From positions 1 through 42,074 of the forward strand of contig CALDUO010000001.1 in NCBI GenBank assembly GCA_937923745.1: a DNA stretch of 42,074 bases, in the 5' to 3' direction. The DNA is from an uncultured Granulosicoccaceae bacterium (GTDB lineage: Bacteria > Pseudomonadota > Gammaproteobacteria > Granulosicoccales > Granulosicoccaceae). Positions within the stretch are counted from its first letter, which is position 1; every line of letters starts with the position of its first letter. Of this stretch, positions 18,631 through 27,383 are shown one piece after another. The notes under the pieces were generated by a model. It saw nothing but the letters and a program-made list of their open reading frames with translations, had not been told where the DNA came from and did no database searches. The translations under genes and the position numbers were made by a program.

Positions 18631-19329
18631 ATGCACAAATCCAAAACGCTCTACCTGGTCAGGCACGGCCAGGCCAGTGCCGGCACCTCTGACTACGACA
18701 GACTCTCCGAGCAGGGCATTCGGCAGGCAACCCTCGTCGGCGAGCACTTTCGCAGTGACGGCATTATCGCGCCATCCGCGCACTGGAGTGGCGGTATGAA
18801 ACGCCAGCGTCAAACAGCCGGGTTTGCGCACCCTGATGCACGTGAGAACGACGCCATTGCCGTGCACAAGGGACTCAACGAATATGACCACCACAGTGTG
18901 CACACGCATTTTGAACCTGGGTATCTCGACAAACGCGATGCTAACACCGATATGACCAATTCAATGACCATCGACGAGTACCACACGATCGTGCAGTCAT
19001 GGATTAATCACACGCCATTTCACGATGCACCCTACACCGGCGAACGCTTCACTGACTTTGAGCAACGTTGCCTGAACGCTGTGACCGATATCGCGCAGGC
19101 AACCACGCACGAGCACACCGCATTGTATACATCCGGTGGTGTTATTGCCGTGGTCACAGCAGCACTGAGCGATATGCCGCGCGAAGCACTGACCCAGCAC
19201 ATCTGGACCATCAAAAACGCGTCTATTACAACACTTCAACTGCACGATGGGCAATTGAGCATTGAGGCGGTTAATGATGTCACTCATTTGGAAAAACACG
19301 ACGATCCCAGCCTGATTACGTATATCTAG
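18631..19329 (+). CDS. Histidine phosphatase (phosphoglycerate mutase-like) family protein
   Basis: A 232-aa member of the histidine phosphatase superfamily. The N-terminal catalytic motif LYLVRHGQAS has the phospho-accepting His at residue 12 when the ATG at 18631 is used. Further support: LSEQGIRQATLVGEHF (the usual second segment) and ALYTSGGVIAVVTAALSD, which in this family normally ends the third segment with a second His; here the second His position reads SGG rather than SHG, a change worth noting. The substrate is unknown; SixA- or CobC-like labels are not justified. An upstream in-frame start at 18586 is rejected because the family fold begins at residue 6 of the shorter form. The gene is 49 nt ahead of the aminotransferase and may be the first gene of a three-gene run ending with marC. 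Confidence 0.85.
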   Translation: MHKSKTLYLVRHGQASAGTSDYDRLSEQGIRQATLVGEHFRSDGIIAPSAHWSGGMKRQRQTAGFAHPDARENDAIAVHKGLNEYDHHSVHTHFEPGYLDKRDANTDMTNSMTIDEYHTIVQSWINHTPFHDAPYTGERFTDFEQRCLNAVTDIAQATTHEHTALYTSGGVIAVVTAALSDMPREALTQHIWTIKNASITTLQLHDGQLSIEAVNDVTHLEKHDDPSLITYI

Positions 19330-19378
19330 CCACTACCTGGCCTCACGACCGACCTTACTACCGCGCGGAGTCACCACC

Positions 19379-20752
19379 ATGTCTACAGCAGCATCATTAT
19401 CTCTGGCTGAAAAAGACCAGCGTTATGCGCTTCATCCGTTTACTAACCTGAGCGCTCATGAGCAAAACGGTCCGTTTATTATCAGTCGCGGTGAAGGTAT
19501 CTATGTGTTTGATGAGCAAGACAACCGCTATATCGAAGGTATGTCGGGGCTGTGGTGTACATCTTTGGGGTATAACGAAAAGCGCTTGATAAACGCCGCA
19601 ACCCGTCAGCTTGAAAAGATGCCGTTCACGCATATGTTCACGCATCGCTCCAACGAGCCCGCCATTGAGCTTTCCGAAAAACTGGTCAGTATTGCACCTG
19701 GCGATATTACCCGCGCGTTTCTGGTGAACTCAGGGTCTGAGGCGGTAGACATGGCCATCAAGATGGTTTGGTTCTATCACAACGCGATTGGCAAACCGAA
19801 CAAGAAAAAAATCATATCGCGCAAACGCGCCTATCACGGAGTAACTATTGCTTCCGGCAGTTTAACCGGCTTGCCCTACGTACATGACGGATTCGACCTG
19901 CCCGCCATACCGGTCATACATACCGAAACCCCCTACCTCTACCGTGTTGGCGAAACCGACGAGACCGAGGCCGACTTCGCCACAAGGCTTGCAGCAACGC
20001 TCGAAGCCGACATACTCGCCGCCGACCCTGACACCATCGGCGCTTTTATCGCAGAACCGGTCATGGGTGCCGGCGGTGCCATCGTGCCACCCGAGACTTA
20101 CTTCGACAAAATTCAGGCGGTGCTCAAAAAATACGACATTCTGTTTATTGCCGATGAGGTGATCTGCGGGTTCGCGCGTACCGGCAACATGTGGGGCTCA
20201 CAAACCTACAACATTAATCCCGACATCGTTACCTGTGCCAAGCAACTGTCATCGTCTTACCTGCCGATCGGCGCTGTATTGATTAACCAAAAACTCTACG
20301 ACGCGTTTGTGACCGGCAGTGATCAGTTAGGTATGTTTGGCAGCGGCAATACATATGGCGGACACCCTGCCTCAGCTGCCGTCGCTCTCGAAACCCTGAA
20401 CATCTATGAGGAACGGAATATTGTGCAACACGTGCGTGATCGTTCCGGGCGGTTTGGCGAACGCATTGATGCGTTATCCAATCATTCTCTGGTCGGGCAT
20501 TCCCGACATGTCGGCTTAATCGGTGCTATCGAAATTGTCAAAGACAAAAGCACAAAAGAGCAGTATCCGGTCGGCGATAAAACCGCCGCAAAGGTCATGG
20601 CGGCGGCCAAAAACCATGGTGTCATTGTTCGCGCCGTACCAGGCGACGGCATTGCCTTCTGTCCGCCATTAATTATCAGTGATGAACAAATAGACGACAT
20701 GTTCGATGGCATACAGGCAGCATTGGATGATGTGCGACGAGAGTTATCTTAA
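19379..20752 (+). CDS. Class III (omega) PLP aminotransferase
   Basis: A 457-aa PLP enzyme. Family features in order: HPFTNL near the N terminus, EGMSGLWCTSLGY (substrate pocket), FLVNSGSEAVDMAIKM (phosphate-binding loop), RAYHGVTIASGSLTG, FIAEPVMGAGGAIVPP, the cofactor Asp in IADEVICGFARTG (D259) and the Schiff-base lysine in DIVTCAKQLSSSYLPIG (K288). The sequence style matches putrescine:pyruvate, taurine:pyruvate and beta-alanine:pyruvate aminotransferases. The exact amine donor cannot be fixed. The shared theme with the PuuB-like amine oxidase at 11117 hints at polyamine use. The preceding sequence contains GCGGAG, a good Shine-Dalgarno sequence about 10 nt before the ATG. It is followed at 33 nt by marC. 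Confidence 0.92.
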   Translation: MSTAASLSLAEKDQRYALHPFTNLSAHEQNGPFIISRGEGIYVFDEQDNRYIEGMSGLWCTSLGYNEKRLINAATRQLEKMPFTHMFTHRSNEPAIELSEKLVSIAPGDITRAFLVNSGSEAVDMAIKMVWFYHNAIGKPNKKKIISRKRAYHGVTIASGSLTGLPYVHDGFDLPAIPVIHTETPYLYRVGETDETEADFATRLAATLEADILAADPDTIGAFIAEPVMGAGGAIVPPETYFDKIQAVLKKYDILFIADEVICGFARTGNMWGSQTYNINPDIVTCAKQLSSSYLPIGAVLINQKLYDAFVTGSDQLGMFGSGNTYGGHPASAAVALETLNIYEERNIVQHVRDRSGRFGERIDALSNHSLVGHSRHVGLIGAIEIVKDKSTKEQYPVGDKTAAKVMAAAKNHGVIVRAVPGDGIAFCPPLIISDEQIDDMFDGIQAALDDVRRELS

Positions 20753-20765
20753 AACGGTACCGTTT
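20752..20765. promoter_or_regulatory. 14-bp perfect palindrome AAACGGTACCGTTT
   Basis: The palindrome begins at the last base of the aminotransferase stop codon and ends 20 nt before the marC start. With no loop it is a poor RNA hairpin, so it would more naturally be a dimer-binding operator for marC or an incidental palindrome. No other copy was seen in the window. Confidence 0.3.
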
Positions 20766-20785
20766 AACAAGAGCCAACAATCCAC

Positions 20786-21430
20786 GTGCCATCCATAGAG
20801 AGCCTCTTAAACGCGTTTGTCACACTGTTCGTCATTGCAGACCCCATTGGTAACGCACCGATCTTTCTGGCGCTGACCACAGGCCTGACAACGTCTGTCA
20901 GACGCTCCATTGCCATCACCGGTTCGGTGGTGTCGTTCAGTGTCTTGTCGTTGTTTGCTCTGACCGGCACACTGATTCTCGACACCATCGGCATCACTAT
21001 CGATGCGTTCAGAATCGCAGGTGGTATCCTGTTGTTTGTGACCGCCTTCGAAATGATCTACGGACAACGCCAGGAACGACGCCAAGAGACCACCAACCAA
21101 ATCGATGCAAACAGTGTAGCCAATCTGGCCGTATTTCCATTGGCCATACCACTGATCGCAGGGCCCGGCACAATGTCAGCCACCATTTTGCTGTCATCAC
21201 AGTTCACCAGCGACCCCAACACAGCACATTGGGCCGGTACCTTCATACTGATCGCCATCATCGCGATACTCATGATCATTACCGCCACCTTCCTCATTGC
21301 CGCCGAAGCTTTGGATAAATACATCAGCAACACCGGCAAGCTGGTGTTAACAAGATTATTGGGTGTGTTGTTAGCAGCACTGTCCGTACAGTACATTGCG
21401 GATGGTGTGTTGGCGTTTGTGCGCAATTAA
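20786..21430 (+). CDS. MarC family integral membrane protein
   Basis: A 214-aa protein with six hydrophobic segments, the size and layout of MarC/YhgN proteins. Family signatures: LNAFVTLFVIADPIGNAPIFLALT at the N terminus, IDAFRIAGGILLFVTAFEMIYG, then VFPLAIPLIAGPGTMSATILL, and a C-terminal segment LTRLLGVLLAALSVQYIADGV. The function of the family is unsettled: the early link of MarC with multiple antibiotic resistance was later withdrawn. The start is GTG at 20786, the only in-frame start that keeps the conserved first helix; the ribosome site is weak (AAGAGCC). It lies 33 nt after the aminotransferase and is probably co-transcribed with it. Confidence 0.93.
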   Translation: MPSIESLLNAFVTLFVIADPIGNAPIFLALTTGLTTSVRRSIAITGSVVSFSVLSLFALTGTLILDTIGITIDAFRIAGGILLFVTAFEMIYGQRQERRQETTNQIDANSVANLAVFPLAIPLIAGPGTMSATILLSSQFTSDPNTAHWAGTFILIAIIAILMIITATFLIAAEALDKYISNTGKLVLTRLLGVLLAALSVQYIADGVLAFVRN

Positions 21431-21551
21431 GCTGCCACCGTCAACAACGCACGTACCCGATACGTCTGTTACCCTCAGCTTTTTTGTGGCACTTTTTTGC
21501 GGCGCTGTTATTTTCTGGCGCAGCTTATGTCCGGCAGCGTTCCGGTACCAA

Positions 21552-22640
21552 TTACACCAACCGGCGAAACGCCTGCCCGTTCGCATCAAATAAATAACAA
21601 CTGCTGCCGGCAACGTTCAGTGTGACGGTATCGCCGGTTCGGGTCATGTCGGCACCGGGTCGCTCTACAACGAAGTTGTCGAGGCCACAGCATTTACCGT
21701 ACAGGTACGTGGTACCGCCAAGGCGCTCGGTGACCTCGACGTTCATGGTCAAGTTAAAGTCACCCGTATTGTCTTGCATATCTTCGGGCCGTAGTCCCAA
21801 TGTGATTGCATCACCGGCACTGGCACCCGCTGAGTTGATTGGCATAGTCGCCTCGGTGCCATCGTCGAGTGCCACGGTGGTGCCGGTTGCAGCAGCCGAC
21901 ACGATAGAGCCGGTGATGAAATTCATACCCGGCGATCCGATAAAGCCTGCCACAAAGATGTTGTCGGGGTGTGTGTAGAGTTCGAGTGGCGATCCTACCT
22001 GCTCCACATGACCGAGTTTCAACACAACGATTTTATCAGCCATCGTCATGGCTTCCACTTGATCGTGGGTCACGTAAATCATGGTGGTGTCGAGCTGTTT
22101 GTGCAGCCGTGCAATCTGCAAGCGCATTTCAACGCGCAACTCGGCATCCAGATTTGACAGCGGCTCATCAAACAAAAAGACATCCGGATCCCGGACAATG
22201 GCACGACCAATCGCTACACGCTGTCGTTGTCCACCCGAGAGGTTTTTGGGTTTGCGGTCGAGTAACTGATCAAGCTGTAGTGTCTTGGCAGCAGCATCGA
22301 CTTTGGATTTTACAGTCGCCTTATCAACGCCATTCATACGCAGGCCAAAACCCATATTTTCTTCCACCGTCATATGGGGGTACAAGGCATAAGACTGAAA
22401 CACCATCGCAATACCACGATCAACTGCTGCCATCTCAGTGACATCCCGATCACCAATATGCACCTCACCCTCGGTGAGTTCCTCAAGGCCTGCGATCATG
22501 CGTAACAGTGTCGACTTGCCACAGCCAGAGGGCCCGACAAAGACCACAAACTCACCATGCTCCAACTGCAGGTCAATGCCATGGATGACCTCGACGTTAC
22601 CGAATCGTTTAACGGCTTTTCTAAGTGCTACATTTGCCAT
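21552..22640 (-). CDS. ugpC: Sugar ABC transporter ATP-binding protein (UgpC/MalK type)
   Basis: A 362-aa ATPase that powers sugar import. The nucleotide-binding domain shows Walker A GPSGCGKST, the Q-loop FQSYALYPHMT, the signature LSGGQRQRVAIGRA, Walker B VFLFDEPLSNLD and the H-loop YVTHDQVEAMT. After residue about 240 comes the regulatory TOBE/MOP-like domain, starting GFIGSPGMNFI, found in MalK, MsmK and UgpC. It lies 64 nt after the iclR gene on the same strand and most likely serves the binding protein and two permeases encoded 8-11 kb away at the other side of the galactosidase operon, because no other sugar ABC system is in the window. The gene symbol is the family default and does not imply glycerol-3-phosphate as substrate. 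Confidence 0.93.
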   Translation of the reverse strand: MANVALRKAVKRFGNVEVIHGIDLQLEHGEFVVFVGPSGCGKSTLLRMIAGLEELTEGEVHIGDRDVTEMAAVDRGIAMVFQSYALYPHMTVEENMGFGLRMNGVDKATVKSKVDAAAKTLQLDQLLDRKPKNLSGGQRQRVAIGRAIVRDPDVFLFDEPLSNLDAELRVEMRLQIARLHKQLDTTMIYVTHDQVEAMTMADKIVVLKLGHVEQVGSPLELYTHPDNIFVAGFIGSPGMNFITGSIVSAAATGTTVALDDGTEATMPINSAGASAGDAITLGLRPEDMQDNTGDFNLTMNVEVTERLGGTTYLYGKCCGLDNFVVERPGADMTRTGDTVTLNVAGSSCYLFDANGQAFRRLV

Positions 22641-22704
22641 GACCGTGTCTCTTAAAACTGAGGTTGGAAAAACCGGGGTTGAGCATGGGTGGTATTACAA
22701 CGGG

Positions 22705-23610
22705 CTAAAGTCTGGTGACCGGTGCCAGTCGGCTTGAAATTTCCTGCACTGACTGTAACAGAAGCTCTCGCCACTGGATAAAAGCAGATTCTTCGACCCG
22801 AAACGTGGGTGCGGTGATGCTAATGGCAGCAATGGCCTGCCCGGCGTTATCAACAATGGGTGCAGCCACACACCTGATGCCGGTAAAGTGTTCTTCGTTA
22901 TCTTCAGCATACCCTTGCTGACGAATAATTTTCAGATCATGACGCAAGGACTCGGGTTTGGTCCGCGTGCTGGTGGTGAACTCTGCAAATGAAATGCGGC
23001 TGATGATATCTTGCTGCTCCGCCTGTTCACACCATGCCAGTAGCACCTTACCGGTGCCGGTACAGTACACCGGTACTTTCGTCCCTACACTCATCGACAT
23101 ACGTACATTGTTGGTACTCTCGACACTGTCGATATAGACCGCGTGCGTGTCGGCCAGCACTGCCAGCTGAACGGTCTCACCGCTTTGCTCGCACAACCAA
23201 CTGAGCTGATCACGTGCAAGACTTCTGATGTCGGACCTTGCCCACACACGATTGGCCAGTTCAAGAATCCGGAACCCGGCGGTGTAGGTCAGGCTTCTGT
23301 CGTCAAAGTTAACCAGACGTTCGAGTATGAGGTCATTCAGGGCACGATGCAGCGAGGCCTTTGGCAGCGACAGTTTTTCCTCAAGCTCTGCAAACCGAAT
23401 GGGGCCGTCGGTGGTGATGACGTCGAGCAACTGCACGGCTCTGGCGAAACCACTGCTGGCAACCGGACGGTTACCGGCCGTTTTGTTGGTCGCCTTGTTG
23501 GCAATCTTGTTGGCAGCCTTGTTGGCCACATTGGCAGTCCGTGACGACACCCGGTCACCGTCGGAGGCTTTAATCGAACTTACTGCCGTTTGTGAGGTGT
23601 CTTTTGCCAT
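22705..23610 (-). CDS. IclR family transcriptional regulator of galactoside cluster
   Basis: A 301-aa regulator. Residues 1-50 are an unusual basic low-complexity extension with an NK repeat (see the repeat at 23483-23530). The winged helix-turn-helix follows (FARAVQLLDVITTDGPIRFAELEEKLSLPKASLHRALNDLILERLVNF), then the IclR effector domain with VQLAVLADTHAVYIDSVES, PVYCTGTGKVLLAW, GYAEDNEEHFTGIRCVAAPIVD and AAISITAPTFR, the usual pattern. It is divergent from the alpha-galactosidase operon. Two copies of one 13-bp palindrome, one in each sugar promoter, are the best candidates for its binding sites and overlap the expected transcription starts, so repression relieved by a galactoside or a galactose metabolite is the simplest model. 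It is probably co-transcribed with the ABC ATPase gene. Confidence 0.92.
   Translation of the reverse strand: MAKDTSQTAVSSIKASDGDRVSSRTANVANKAANKIANKATNKTAGNRPVASSGFARAVQLLDVITTDGPIRFAELEEKLSLPKASLHRALNDLILERLVNFDDRSLTYTAGFRILELANRVWARSDIRSLARDQLSWLCEQSGETVQLAVLADTHAVYIDSVESTNNVRMSMSVGTKVPVYCTGTGKVLLAWCEQAEQQDIISRISFAEFTTSTRTKPESLRHDLKIIRQQGYAEDNEEHFTGIRCVAAPIVDNAGQAIAAISITAPTFRVEESAFIQWRELLLQSVQEISSRLAPVTRL
23483..23530 (-). repeat. In-frame 12-bp repeat inside iclR encoding (NK)-rich tetrapeptides
   Basis: Four 12-bp units on the plus strand begin TTGTTGG (TTGTTGGTCGCC, TTGTTGGCAATC, TTGTTGGCAGCC, TTGTTGGCCACA). On the coding strand they give successive tetrapeptides of the form x-N-K-x (ANKAANKIANKATNK). 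The result is a flexible basic arm before the DNA-binding domain, free to expand in steps of four residues without frameshift. Confidence 0.9.
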
Positions 23611-23715
23611 GAACGTGATCGGTTACCTGTCTGTGCAACAGGCCATGTGTCTCCAGATTGGAATGCCCCGGAAATAATTGTTACGCACCGAAGACCCGGC
23701 ACTACAATTGAGTGT

Positions 23716-23745
23716 TTGACACTCTCCCGATGTTACTCTTATACT
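23716..23745 (+). promoter_or_regulatory. Sigma-70 promoter of alpha-galactosidase operon
   Basis: A consensus -35 TTGACA at 23716-23721 and -10 TATACT at 23740-23745 are separated by 18 bp. Transcription should start near 23752, giving a leader of about 190 nt before the start codon. The same arrangement occurs before the sugar-binding protein gene. Confidence 0.8.
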
Positions 23746-23749
23746 TTTT

Positions 23750-23762
23750 GGAACATTGTTCC
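23750..23762. promoter_or_regulatory. Operator palindrome GGAACATTGTTCC (copy 1)
   Basis: A perfect 6-bp inverted repeat around one base, 4 bp after the -10 box and covering the expected start of transcription. An identical site in the same relative position and orientation lies at 34501-34513. The GAACA-TGTTC form resembles known IclR-family sites such as those of KdgR. The neighbouring iclR gene is the natural candidate for the protein that binds it. Confidence 0.75.
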
Positions 23763-23941
23763 ACTAATTATGAACAATTACAACCAACGGCCGAAACCTG
23801 CGGCAAGGGTCTGCCCGATTAAGCCACTGCAACGTAAATCGGAGGCAAATCGGGGAGCAACGATAGGCACGGTGCTGCCTGTCACGCCCGCTCAACCCTC
23901 CAAATACACATCAACCGACCTATCAACTACCGGGCACCCTA

Positions 23942-26185
23942 TTGAACGCAAAAACTGCTCATCTGTGGCGTCTCGATAACGCTGATACCACCGTATTGGT
24001 GACCACCGGTCACGATGACGTACCGGAGATCGCCTGGTTTGGGCCAGCGCTGTCCCATGATATTGACCTTGAAGCGCTCGTTTGTGTTCGCGACCTACCC
24101 AACCCGAATGCAAAGCTCGACACCCCCACACGTATTACCCTGTTCCCGACACACAGTACCGGTTTTTTGGGTGCCAGTGCATTGTCGGGTCATCGTCACG
24201 GAGCAGCCTTCGCACCGGTGTTTCACCTTGACCGTGTCGCACACAGTGCCACGCAGACTCACCATGACGATCAACACAACAATCAAAGCGACAGTCTGAT
24301 CGATGATCAGGTCAGCAGTACCAGGGAGCAGGACAAGAAAGATAACCATACACTGGTGTTTGTACTGCGCGATGAGCGAGCAGCGCTGGCGGTCACTATC
24401 ACGCTGACGCTGGATCAAACGAGTTCGGTGTTGACCTTTGACACAACCTTAAAAAACGAAGGTGACAGTGATTATCAACTCGATTGGCTGGCGTCTGCCA
24501 CGCTACCGCTGAATGATCAGTTTGAAGATTGCCTGACCCTACACGGACGGTGGGGCGGCGAATTTCAGCAGAGCCGTCATCGGTTATCGACGACACGGCT
24601 ACAGATAGACAGTATTGCCGGACGCACCAGTCACGAACATTTTCCGGGCATTATCTGCGGCACGTCGGGTTTTGGTGAGCAACAGGGCCACGTCATCGGC
24701 CTGCACTTGGCCAGCAGCAGTTCTCACCGCACCGTGGCGGAGAGACTCTCAGACGGCCGTGCGTATATACAGACAGGCGCCATACCGCTCGCCGGTGAAC
24801 TCAACGTGGCACCGGGCGCGCACTGGCAGGCACCGACCACCTATGTATGTACGGCCCATGGACTGAACCAACTCTCCGGCAGATTTCATCACTTTGTACG
24901 ACAACATATTCTGCCGCGCTGGACACGTGCTCCAAGACCTGTGCATGCAAACAGTTGGGAGGCGCTGTACTTTAATCACAACACACCGGACTTGCTGGCG
25001 TTAATTGATGCCGCCGCCGATATCGGCGCTGAACGGTTTGTGCTGGATGATGGCTGGTTTGTGGGTCGGCGAGATGATACCGCGGGTCTTGGCGACTGGC
25101 GCGTGGATAGCGGCGTCTACCCTAATGGCCTGAGCGATATCGTGCAACACGTGCGTGATCGCGGCATGCAGTTTGGGCTTTGGTTCGAACCTGAAATGGT
25201 CAACCCTGACAGCAACCTGTTCCGCGAGCACCCCGAATGGGCGCTGCACGTTGACGGGTACACTACACCATTGGCACGACATCAATTGGTACTCAACCTA
25301 ATGTTGCCTGACGTACAGGCGTATCTGTATGAGTGTATTGCAGCGCTGGTCCAACGCTACTCAATTGACTATATCAAGTGGGATCATAACCGCGATCTTG
25401 TATTACCCGGCAACGGTACCCGTGCGTGTTTACTGGGTCAGTCAACCGCATGCTTTGCACTCATGGACAAACTGGTCACGGCCTTTCCATCGCTTGAAAT
25501 CGAGAGCTGTTCGTCCGGTGGTGGCCGCGCAGACTACGCCGTGTTAAAGCGCACCGGCAGAGTCTGGACCTCTGACAACATTGATCCTATTGACCGTTTG
25601 TCGATTCAACGCGGCTTCAGCTTGTTTTTCCCACCGGAAATTATGGGGTCGCATGTGGGCCATGATGTTGCGCACCTGACCGGCAGAAGCACCAATTTAC
25701 ACACTCGCGCAATCGTTGCGCTACAAGGACAATACGGCTTTGAACTCGATGCAAGGAAACTCGACACCCAAGAGCGTGGTGCCCTCGGTCACTACACACA
25801 ACTGTACAAGCAACATCGTCAGTGGATGTCAGAGAGCACAACCGTGCGACTACCACTGCGAAACCAGGCGTTGGTTGCATCCGGTATGGTCTCGCAAGAT
25901 CAAACTGTCTCGTTATGGTCGGTGATTGCATCAGGCAGTCTTCATGAAACCGCCGCTGAACGGCTGGTACTGGTTGGGCTTGATCCGACAACACGGTATA
26001 CCGTGACACTGAAAAGCAATAACGCCGAAGAGCTTGCCGCGTTCGCCAAACACACACCCCTGTGGATGCGTGCGCCGGTCACACTGCAGGGTGATGTGCT
26101 GATGTCTGTGGGTCTGACATTACCGGCTCTGCCACCCCAACATGCGCTGTTAATAGAATGCTCGGCACACCATTTAGCTCGTTGA
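23942..26185 (+). CDS. Alpha-galactosidase, GH36 family
   Basis: A 747-aa glycoside hydrolase that removes terminal alpha-linked galactose from sugars such as melibiose, raffinose or galactosylglycerol. The N-terminal beta-sandwich (residues 1-330) is followed by the barrel: WEALYFNHNTPDLLALIDAAADIG-like start, RFVLDDGWFVGRRDD, GLWFEPEMVNPDS, the nucleophile in YIKWDHNRD (D481), SCSSGGGRADYAVLKR, and the acid/base Asp in VWTSDNIDPIDR (D545). No signal peptide is present, so it acts in the cytosol on imported sugar. The start is taken as TTG at 23942; no ATG or GTG occurs in frame upstream, and the ribosome site is weak (GGGC). It is the first gene of the operon, 16 nt before galK. The length is slightly above the usual 700-730 aa. 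Confidence 0.95.
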   Translation: MNAKTAHLWRLDNADTTVLVTTGHDDVPEIAWFGPALSHDIDLEALVCVRDLPNPNAKLDTPTRITLFPTHSTGFLGASALSGHRHGAAFAPVFHLDRVAHSATQTHHDDQHNNQSDSLIDDQVSSTREQDKKDNHTLVFVLRDERAALAVTITLTLDQTSSVLTFDTTLKNEGDSDYQLDWLASATLPLNDQFEDCLTLHGRWGGEFQQSRHRLSTTRLQIDSIAGRTSHEHFPGIICGTSGFGEQQGHVIGLHLASSSSHRTVAERLSDGRAYIQTGAIPLAGELNVAPGAHWQAPTTYVCTAHGLNQLSGRFHHFVRQHILPRWTRAPRPVHANSWEALYFNHNTPDLLALIDAAADIGAERFVLDDGWFVGRRDDTAGLGDWRVDSGVYPNGLSDIVQHVRDRGMQFGLWFEPEMVNPDSNLFREHPEWALHVDGYTTPLARHQLVLNLMLPDVQAYLYECIAALVQRYSIDYIKWDHNRDLVLPGNGTRACLLGQSTACFALMDKLVTAFPSLEIESCSSGGGRADYAVLKRTGRVWTSDNIDPIDRLSIQRGFSLFFPPEIMGSHVGHDVAHLTGRSTNLHTRAIVALQGQYGFELDARKLDTQERGALGHYTQLYKQHRQWMSESTTVRLPLRNQALVASGMVSQDQTVSLWSVIASGSLHETAAERLVLVGLDPTTRYTVTLKSNNAEELAAFAKHTPLWMRAPVTLQGDVLMSVGLTLPALPPQHALLIECSAHHLAR

Positions 26186-26201
26186 ACTTGCGGATCCAAC
26201 C

Positions 26202-27383
26202 ATGACATCAGCACTTCACACTCAGTTCCTTCAAAAGTACGGCGCCTCAGATGAACCGGTCAGAACTTTTTTTGCACCTGGCCGCGTTAATCTGATCGGT
26301 GATCACACCGACTACAACGGTGGCCTTGTATTTCCCTGTGCCATTGATCAGGGCAATACCATGCTGATTCGGGCCACGCACGACAACACGTTTAAACTTG
26401 CTTCGACCAATTTCGATTTGATTGCGGTGCTGTCCAAAGATCAGACCCATCAAAAGTACGGTGACCAATGGATTAACTATCCATTGGGTGTCATGCAACA
26501 GTTCACCAATGACGGTATTAATCTGCAGGGGTTTGAATGCCTGTACTCGGGCAACGTACCGAATGCCGCCGGTCTGTCTTCCTCGGCGTCTATCGAGGTG
26601 GTCACCGCCTTCGCCTTAAACGCGCTCTTTAACCTTGACTACGATCTGCTGTCGTTGGTTAAACTCAGTCAGCGAGCAGAAAATGAGTTTGTGGGTGTGC
26701 AGTGCGGCATCATGGATCAGTTTGCTGTGGCGATGGGGCGGGCAGATCATGCGATGAAACTCGATTGCGAGACACTCGACTGCGAACAGGTACCGCTCCC
26801 GGCAGGCGATCATGACATTGTCCTCGTTAATACCAACCAGCGCCGTGAACTCAGCGAGTCACATTACAATCAGCGGGTCCGCGAAACACGCGAGGCCCTC
26901 GCGATGCTCAAAGAAGCGTTGGGCGATGAGGACGAGCACTATACACAGTTGTGCGAAGTGTCGGTCAGCCAGCTTGAGACTCACAAGGCGATCTTCGATC
27001 AGCACCCTGTCATTTACCAACGCGCCCGGCATGTGACGTCAGAACATCAACGTGTTTTTGATGCAGTCGCTGCACTTCGTGCCAATGACATGCACGCCTT
27101 TGGTCAGCTGATGTATCAGTCACACGCATCATTGCGGGATGACTACGCGGTATCCAGCAAACCACTCGATTCGCTGGTAACCATTGCGATGAGTATTGAG
27201 GGCGTGTTGGGTGCACGACTCACAGGCGCGGGTTTTGGCGGTTGCACAGTCAACCTGGTCCATCGAAGTGCTACCGAGCACTTTAAGGCAGCCACCGCTG
27301 CCCGTTATCAGGACGACACGGGACTGAGTGCTGACTTCTATGTGATTCGTCCGTCACCGGGGGTGCGGGAGATCAACGAGTGA
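26202..27383 (+). CDS. galK: Galactokinase
   Basis: A 393-aa GHMP kinase that phosphorylates alpha-D-galactose to galactose-1-phosphate with ATP, the first step of the Leloir pathway. The galactokinase signature is GRVNLIGDHTDYNGG near residue 28 (Asp where most enzymes have Glu). The ATP-binding motif is PNAAGLSSSASIEV near residue 120, the catalytic Asp is in GVQCGIMDQFAVAMG, and the third GHMP motif is GARLTGAGFGGCTVNLV near the C terminus. The length is typical. It lies 16 nt after the GH36 gene and overlaps galT by 4 nt (GTGA), so translation of the two is coupled. Galactose would come from both neighbouring galactosidases. Confidence 0.97.
   Translation: MTSALHTQFLQKYGASDEPVRTFFAPGRVNLIGDHTDYNGGLVFPCAIDQGNTMLIRATHDNTFKLASTNFDLIAVLSKDQTHQKYGDQWINYPLGVMQQFTNDGINLQGFECLYSGNVPNAAGLSSSASIEVVTAFALNALFNLDYDLLSLVKLSQRAENEFVGVQCGIMDQFAVAMGRADHAMKLDCETLDCEQVPLPAGDHDIVLVNTNQRRELSESHYNQRVRETREALAMLKEALGDEDEHYTQLCEVSVSQLETHKAIFDQHPVIYQRARHVTSEHQRVFDAVAALRANDMHAFGQLMYQSHASLRDDYAVSSKPLDSLVTIAMSIEGVLGARLTGAGFGGCTVNLVHRSATEHFKAATAARYQDDTGLSADFYVIRPSPGVREINE

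Noticed and set aside
11117-20752. PuuB-like oxidase and aminotransferase as one polyamine operon
   Set aside because: They are 7 kb apart with several unrelated genes on both strands between them; only a loose functional theme is shared.
20807-21426. Minus-strand frames opposite marC
   Set aside because: They are shadows of a clearly recognisable MarC protein and show no family pattern of their own.
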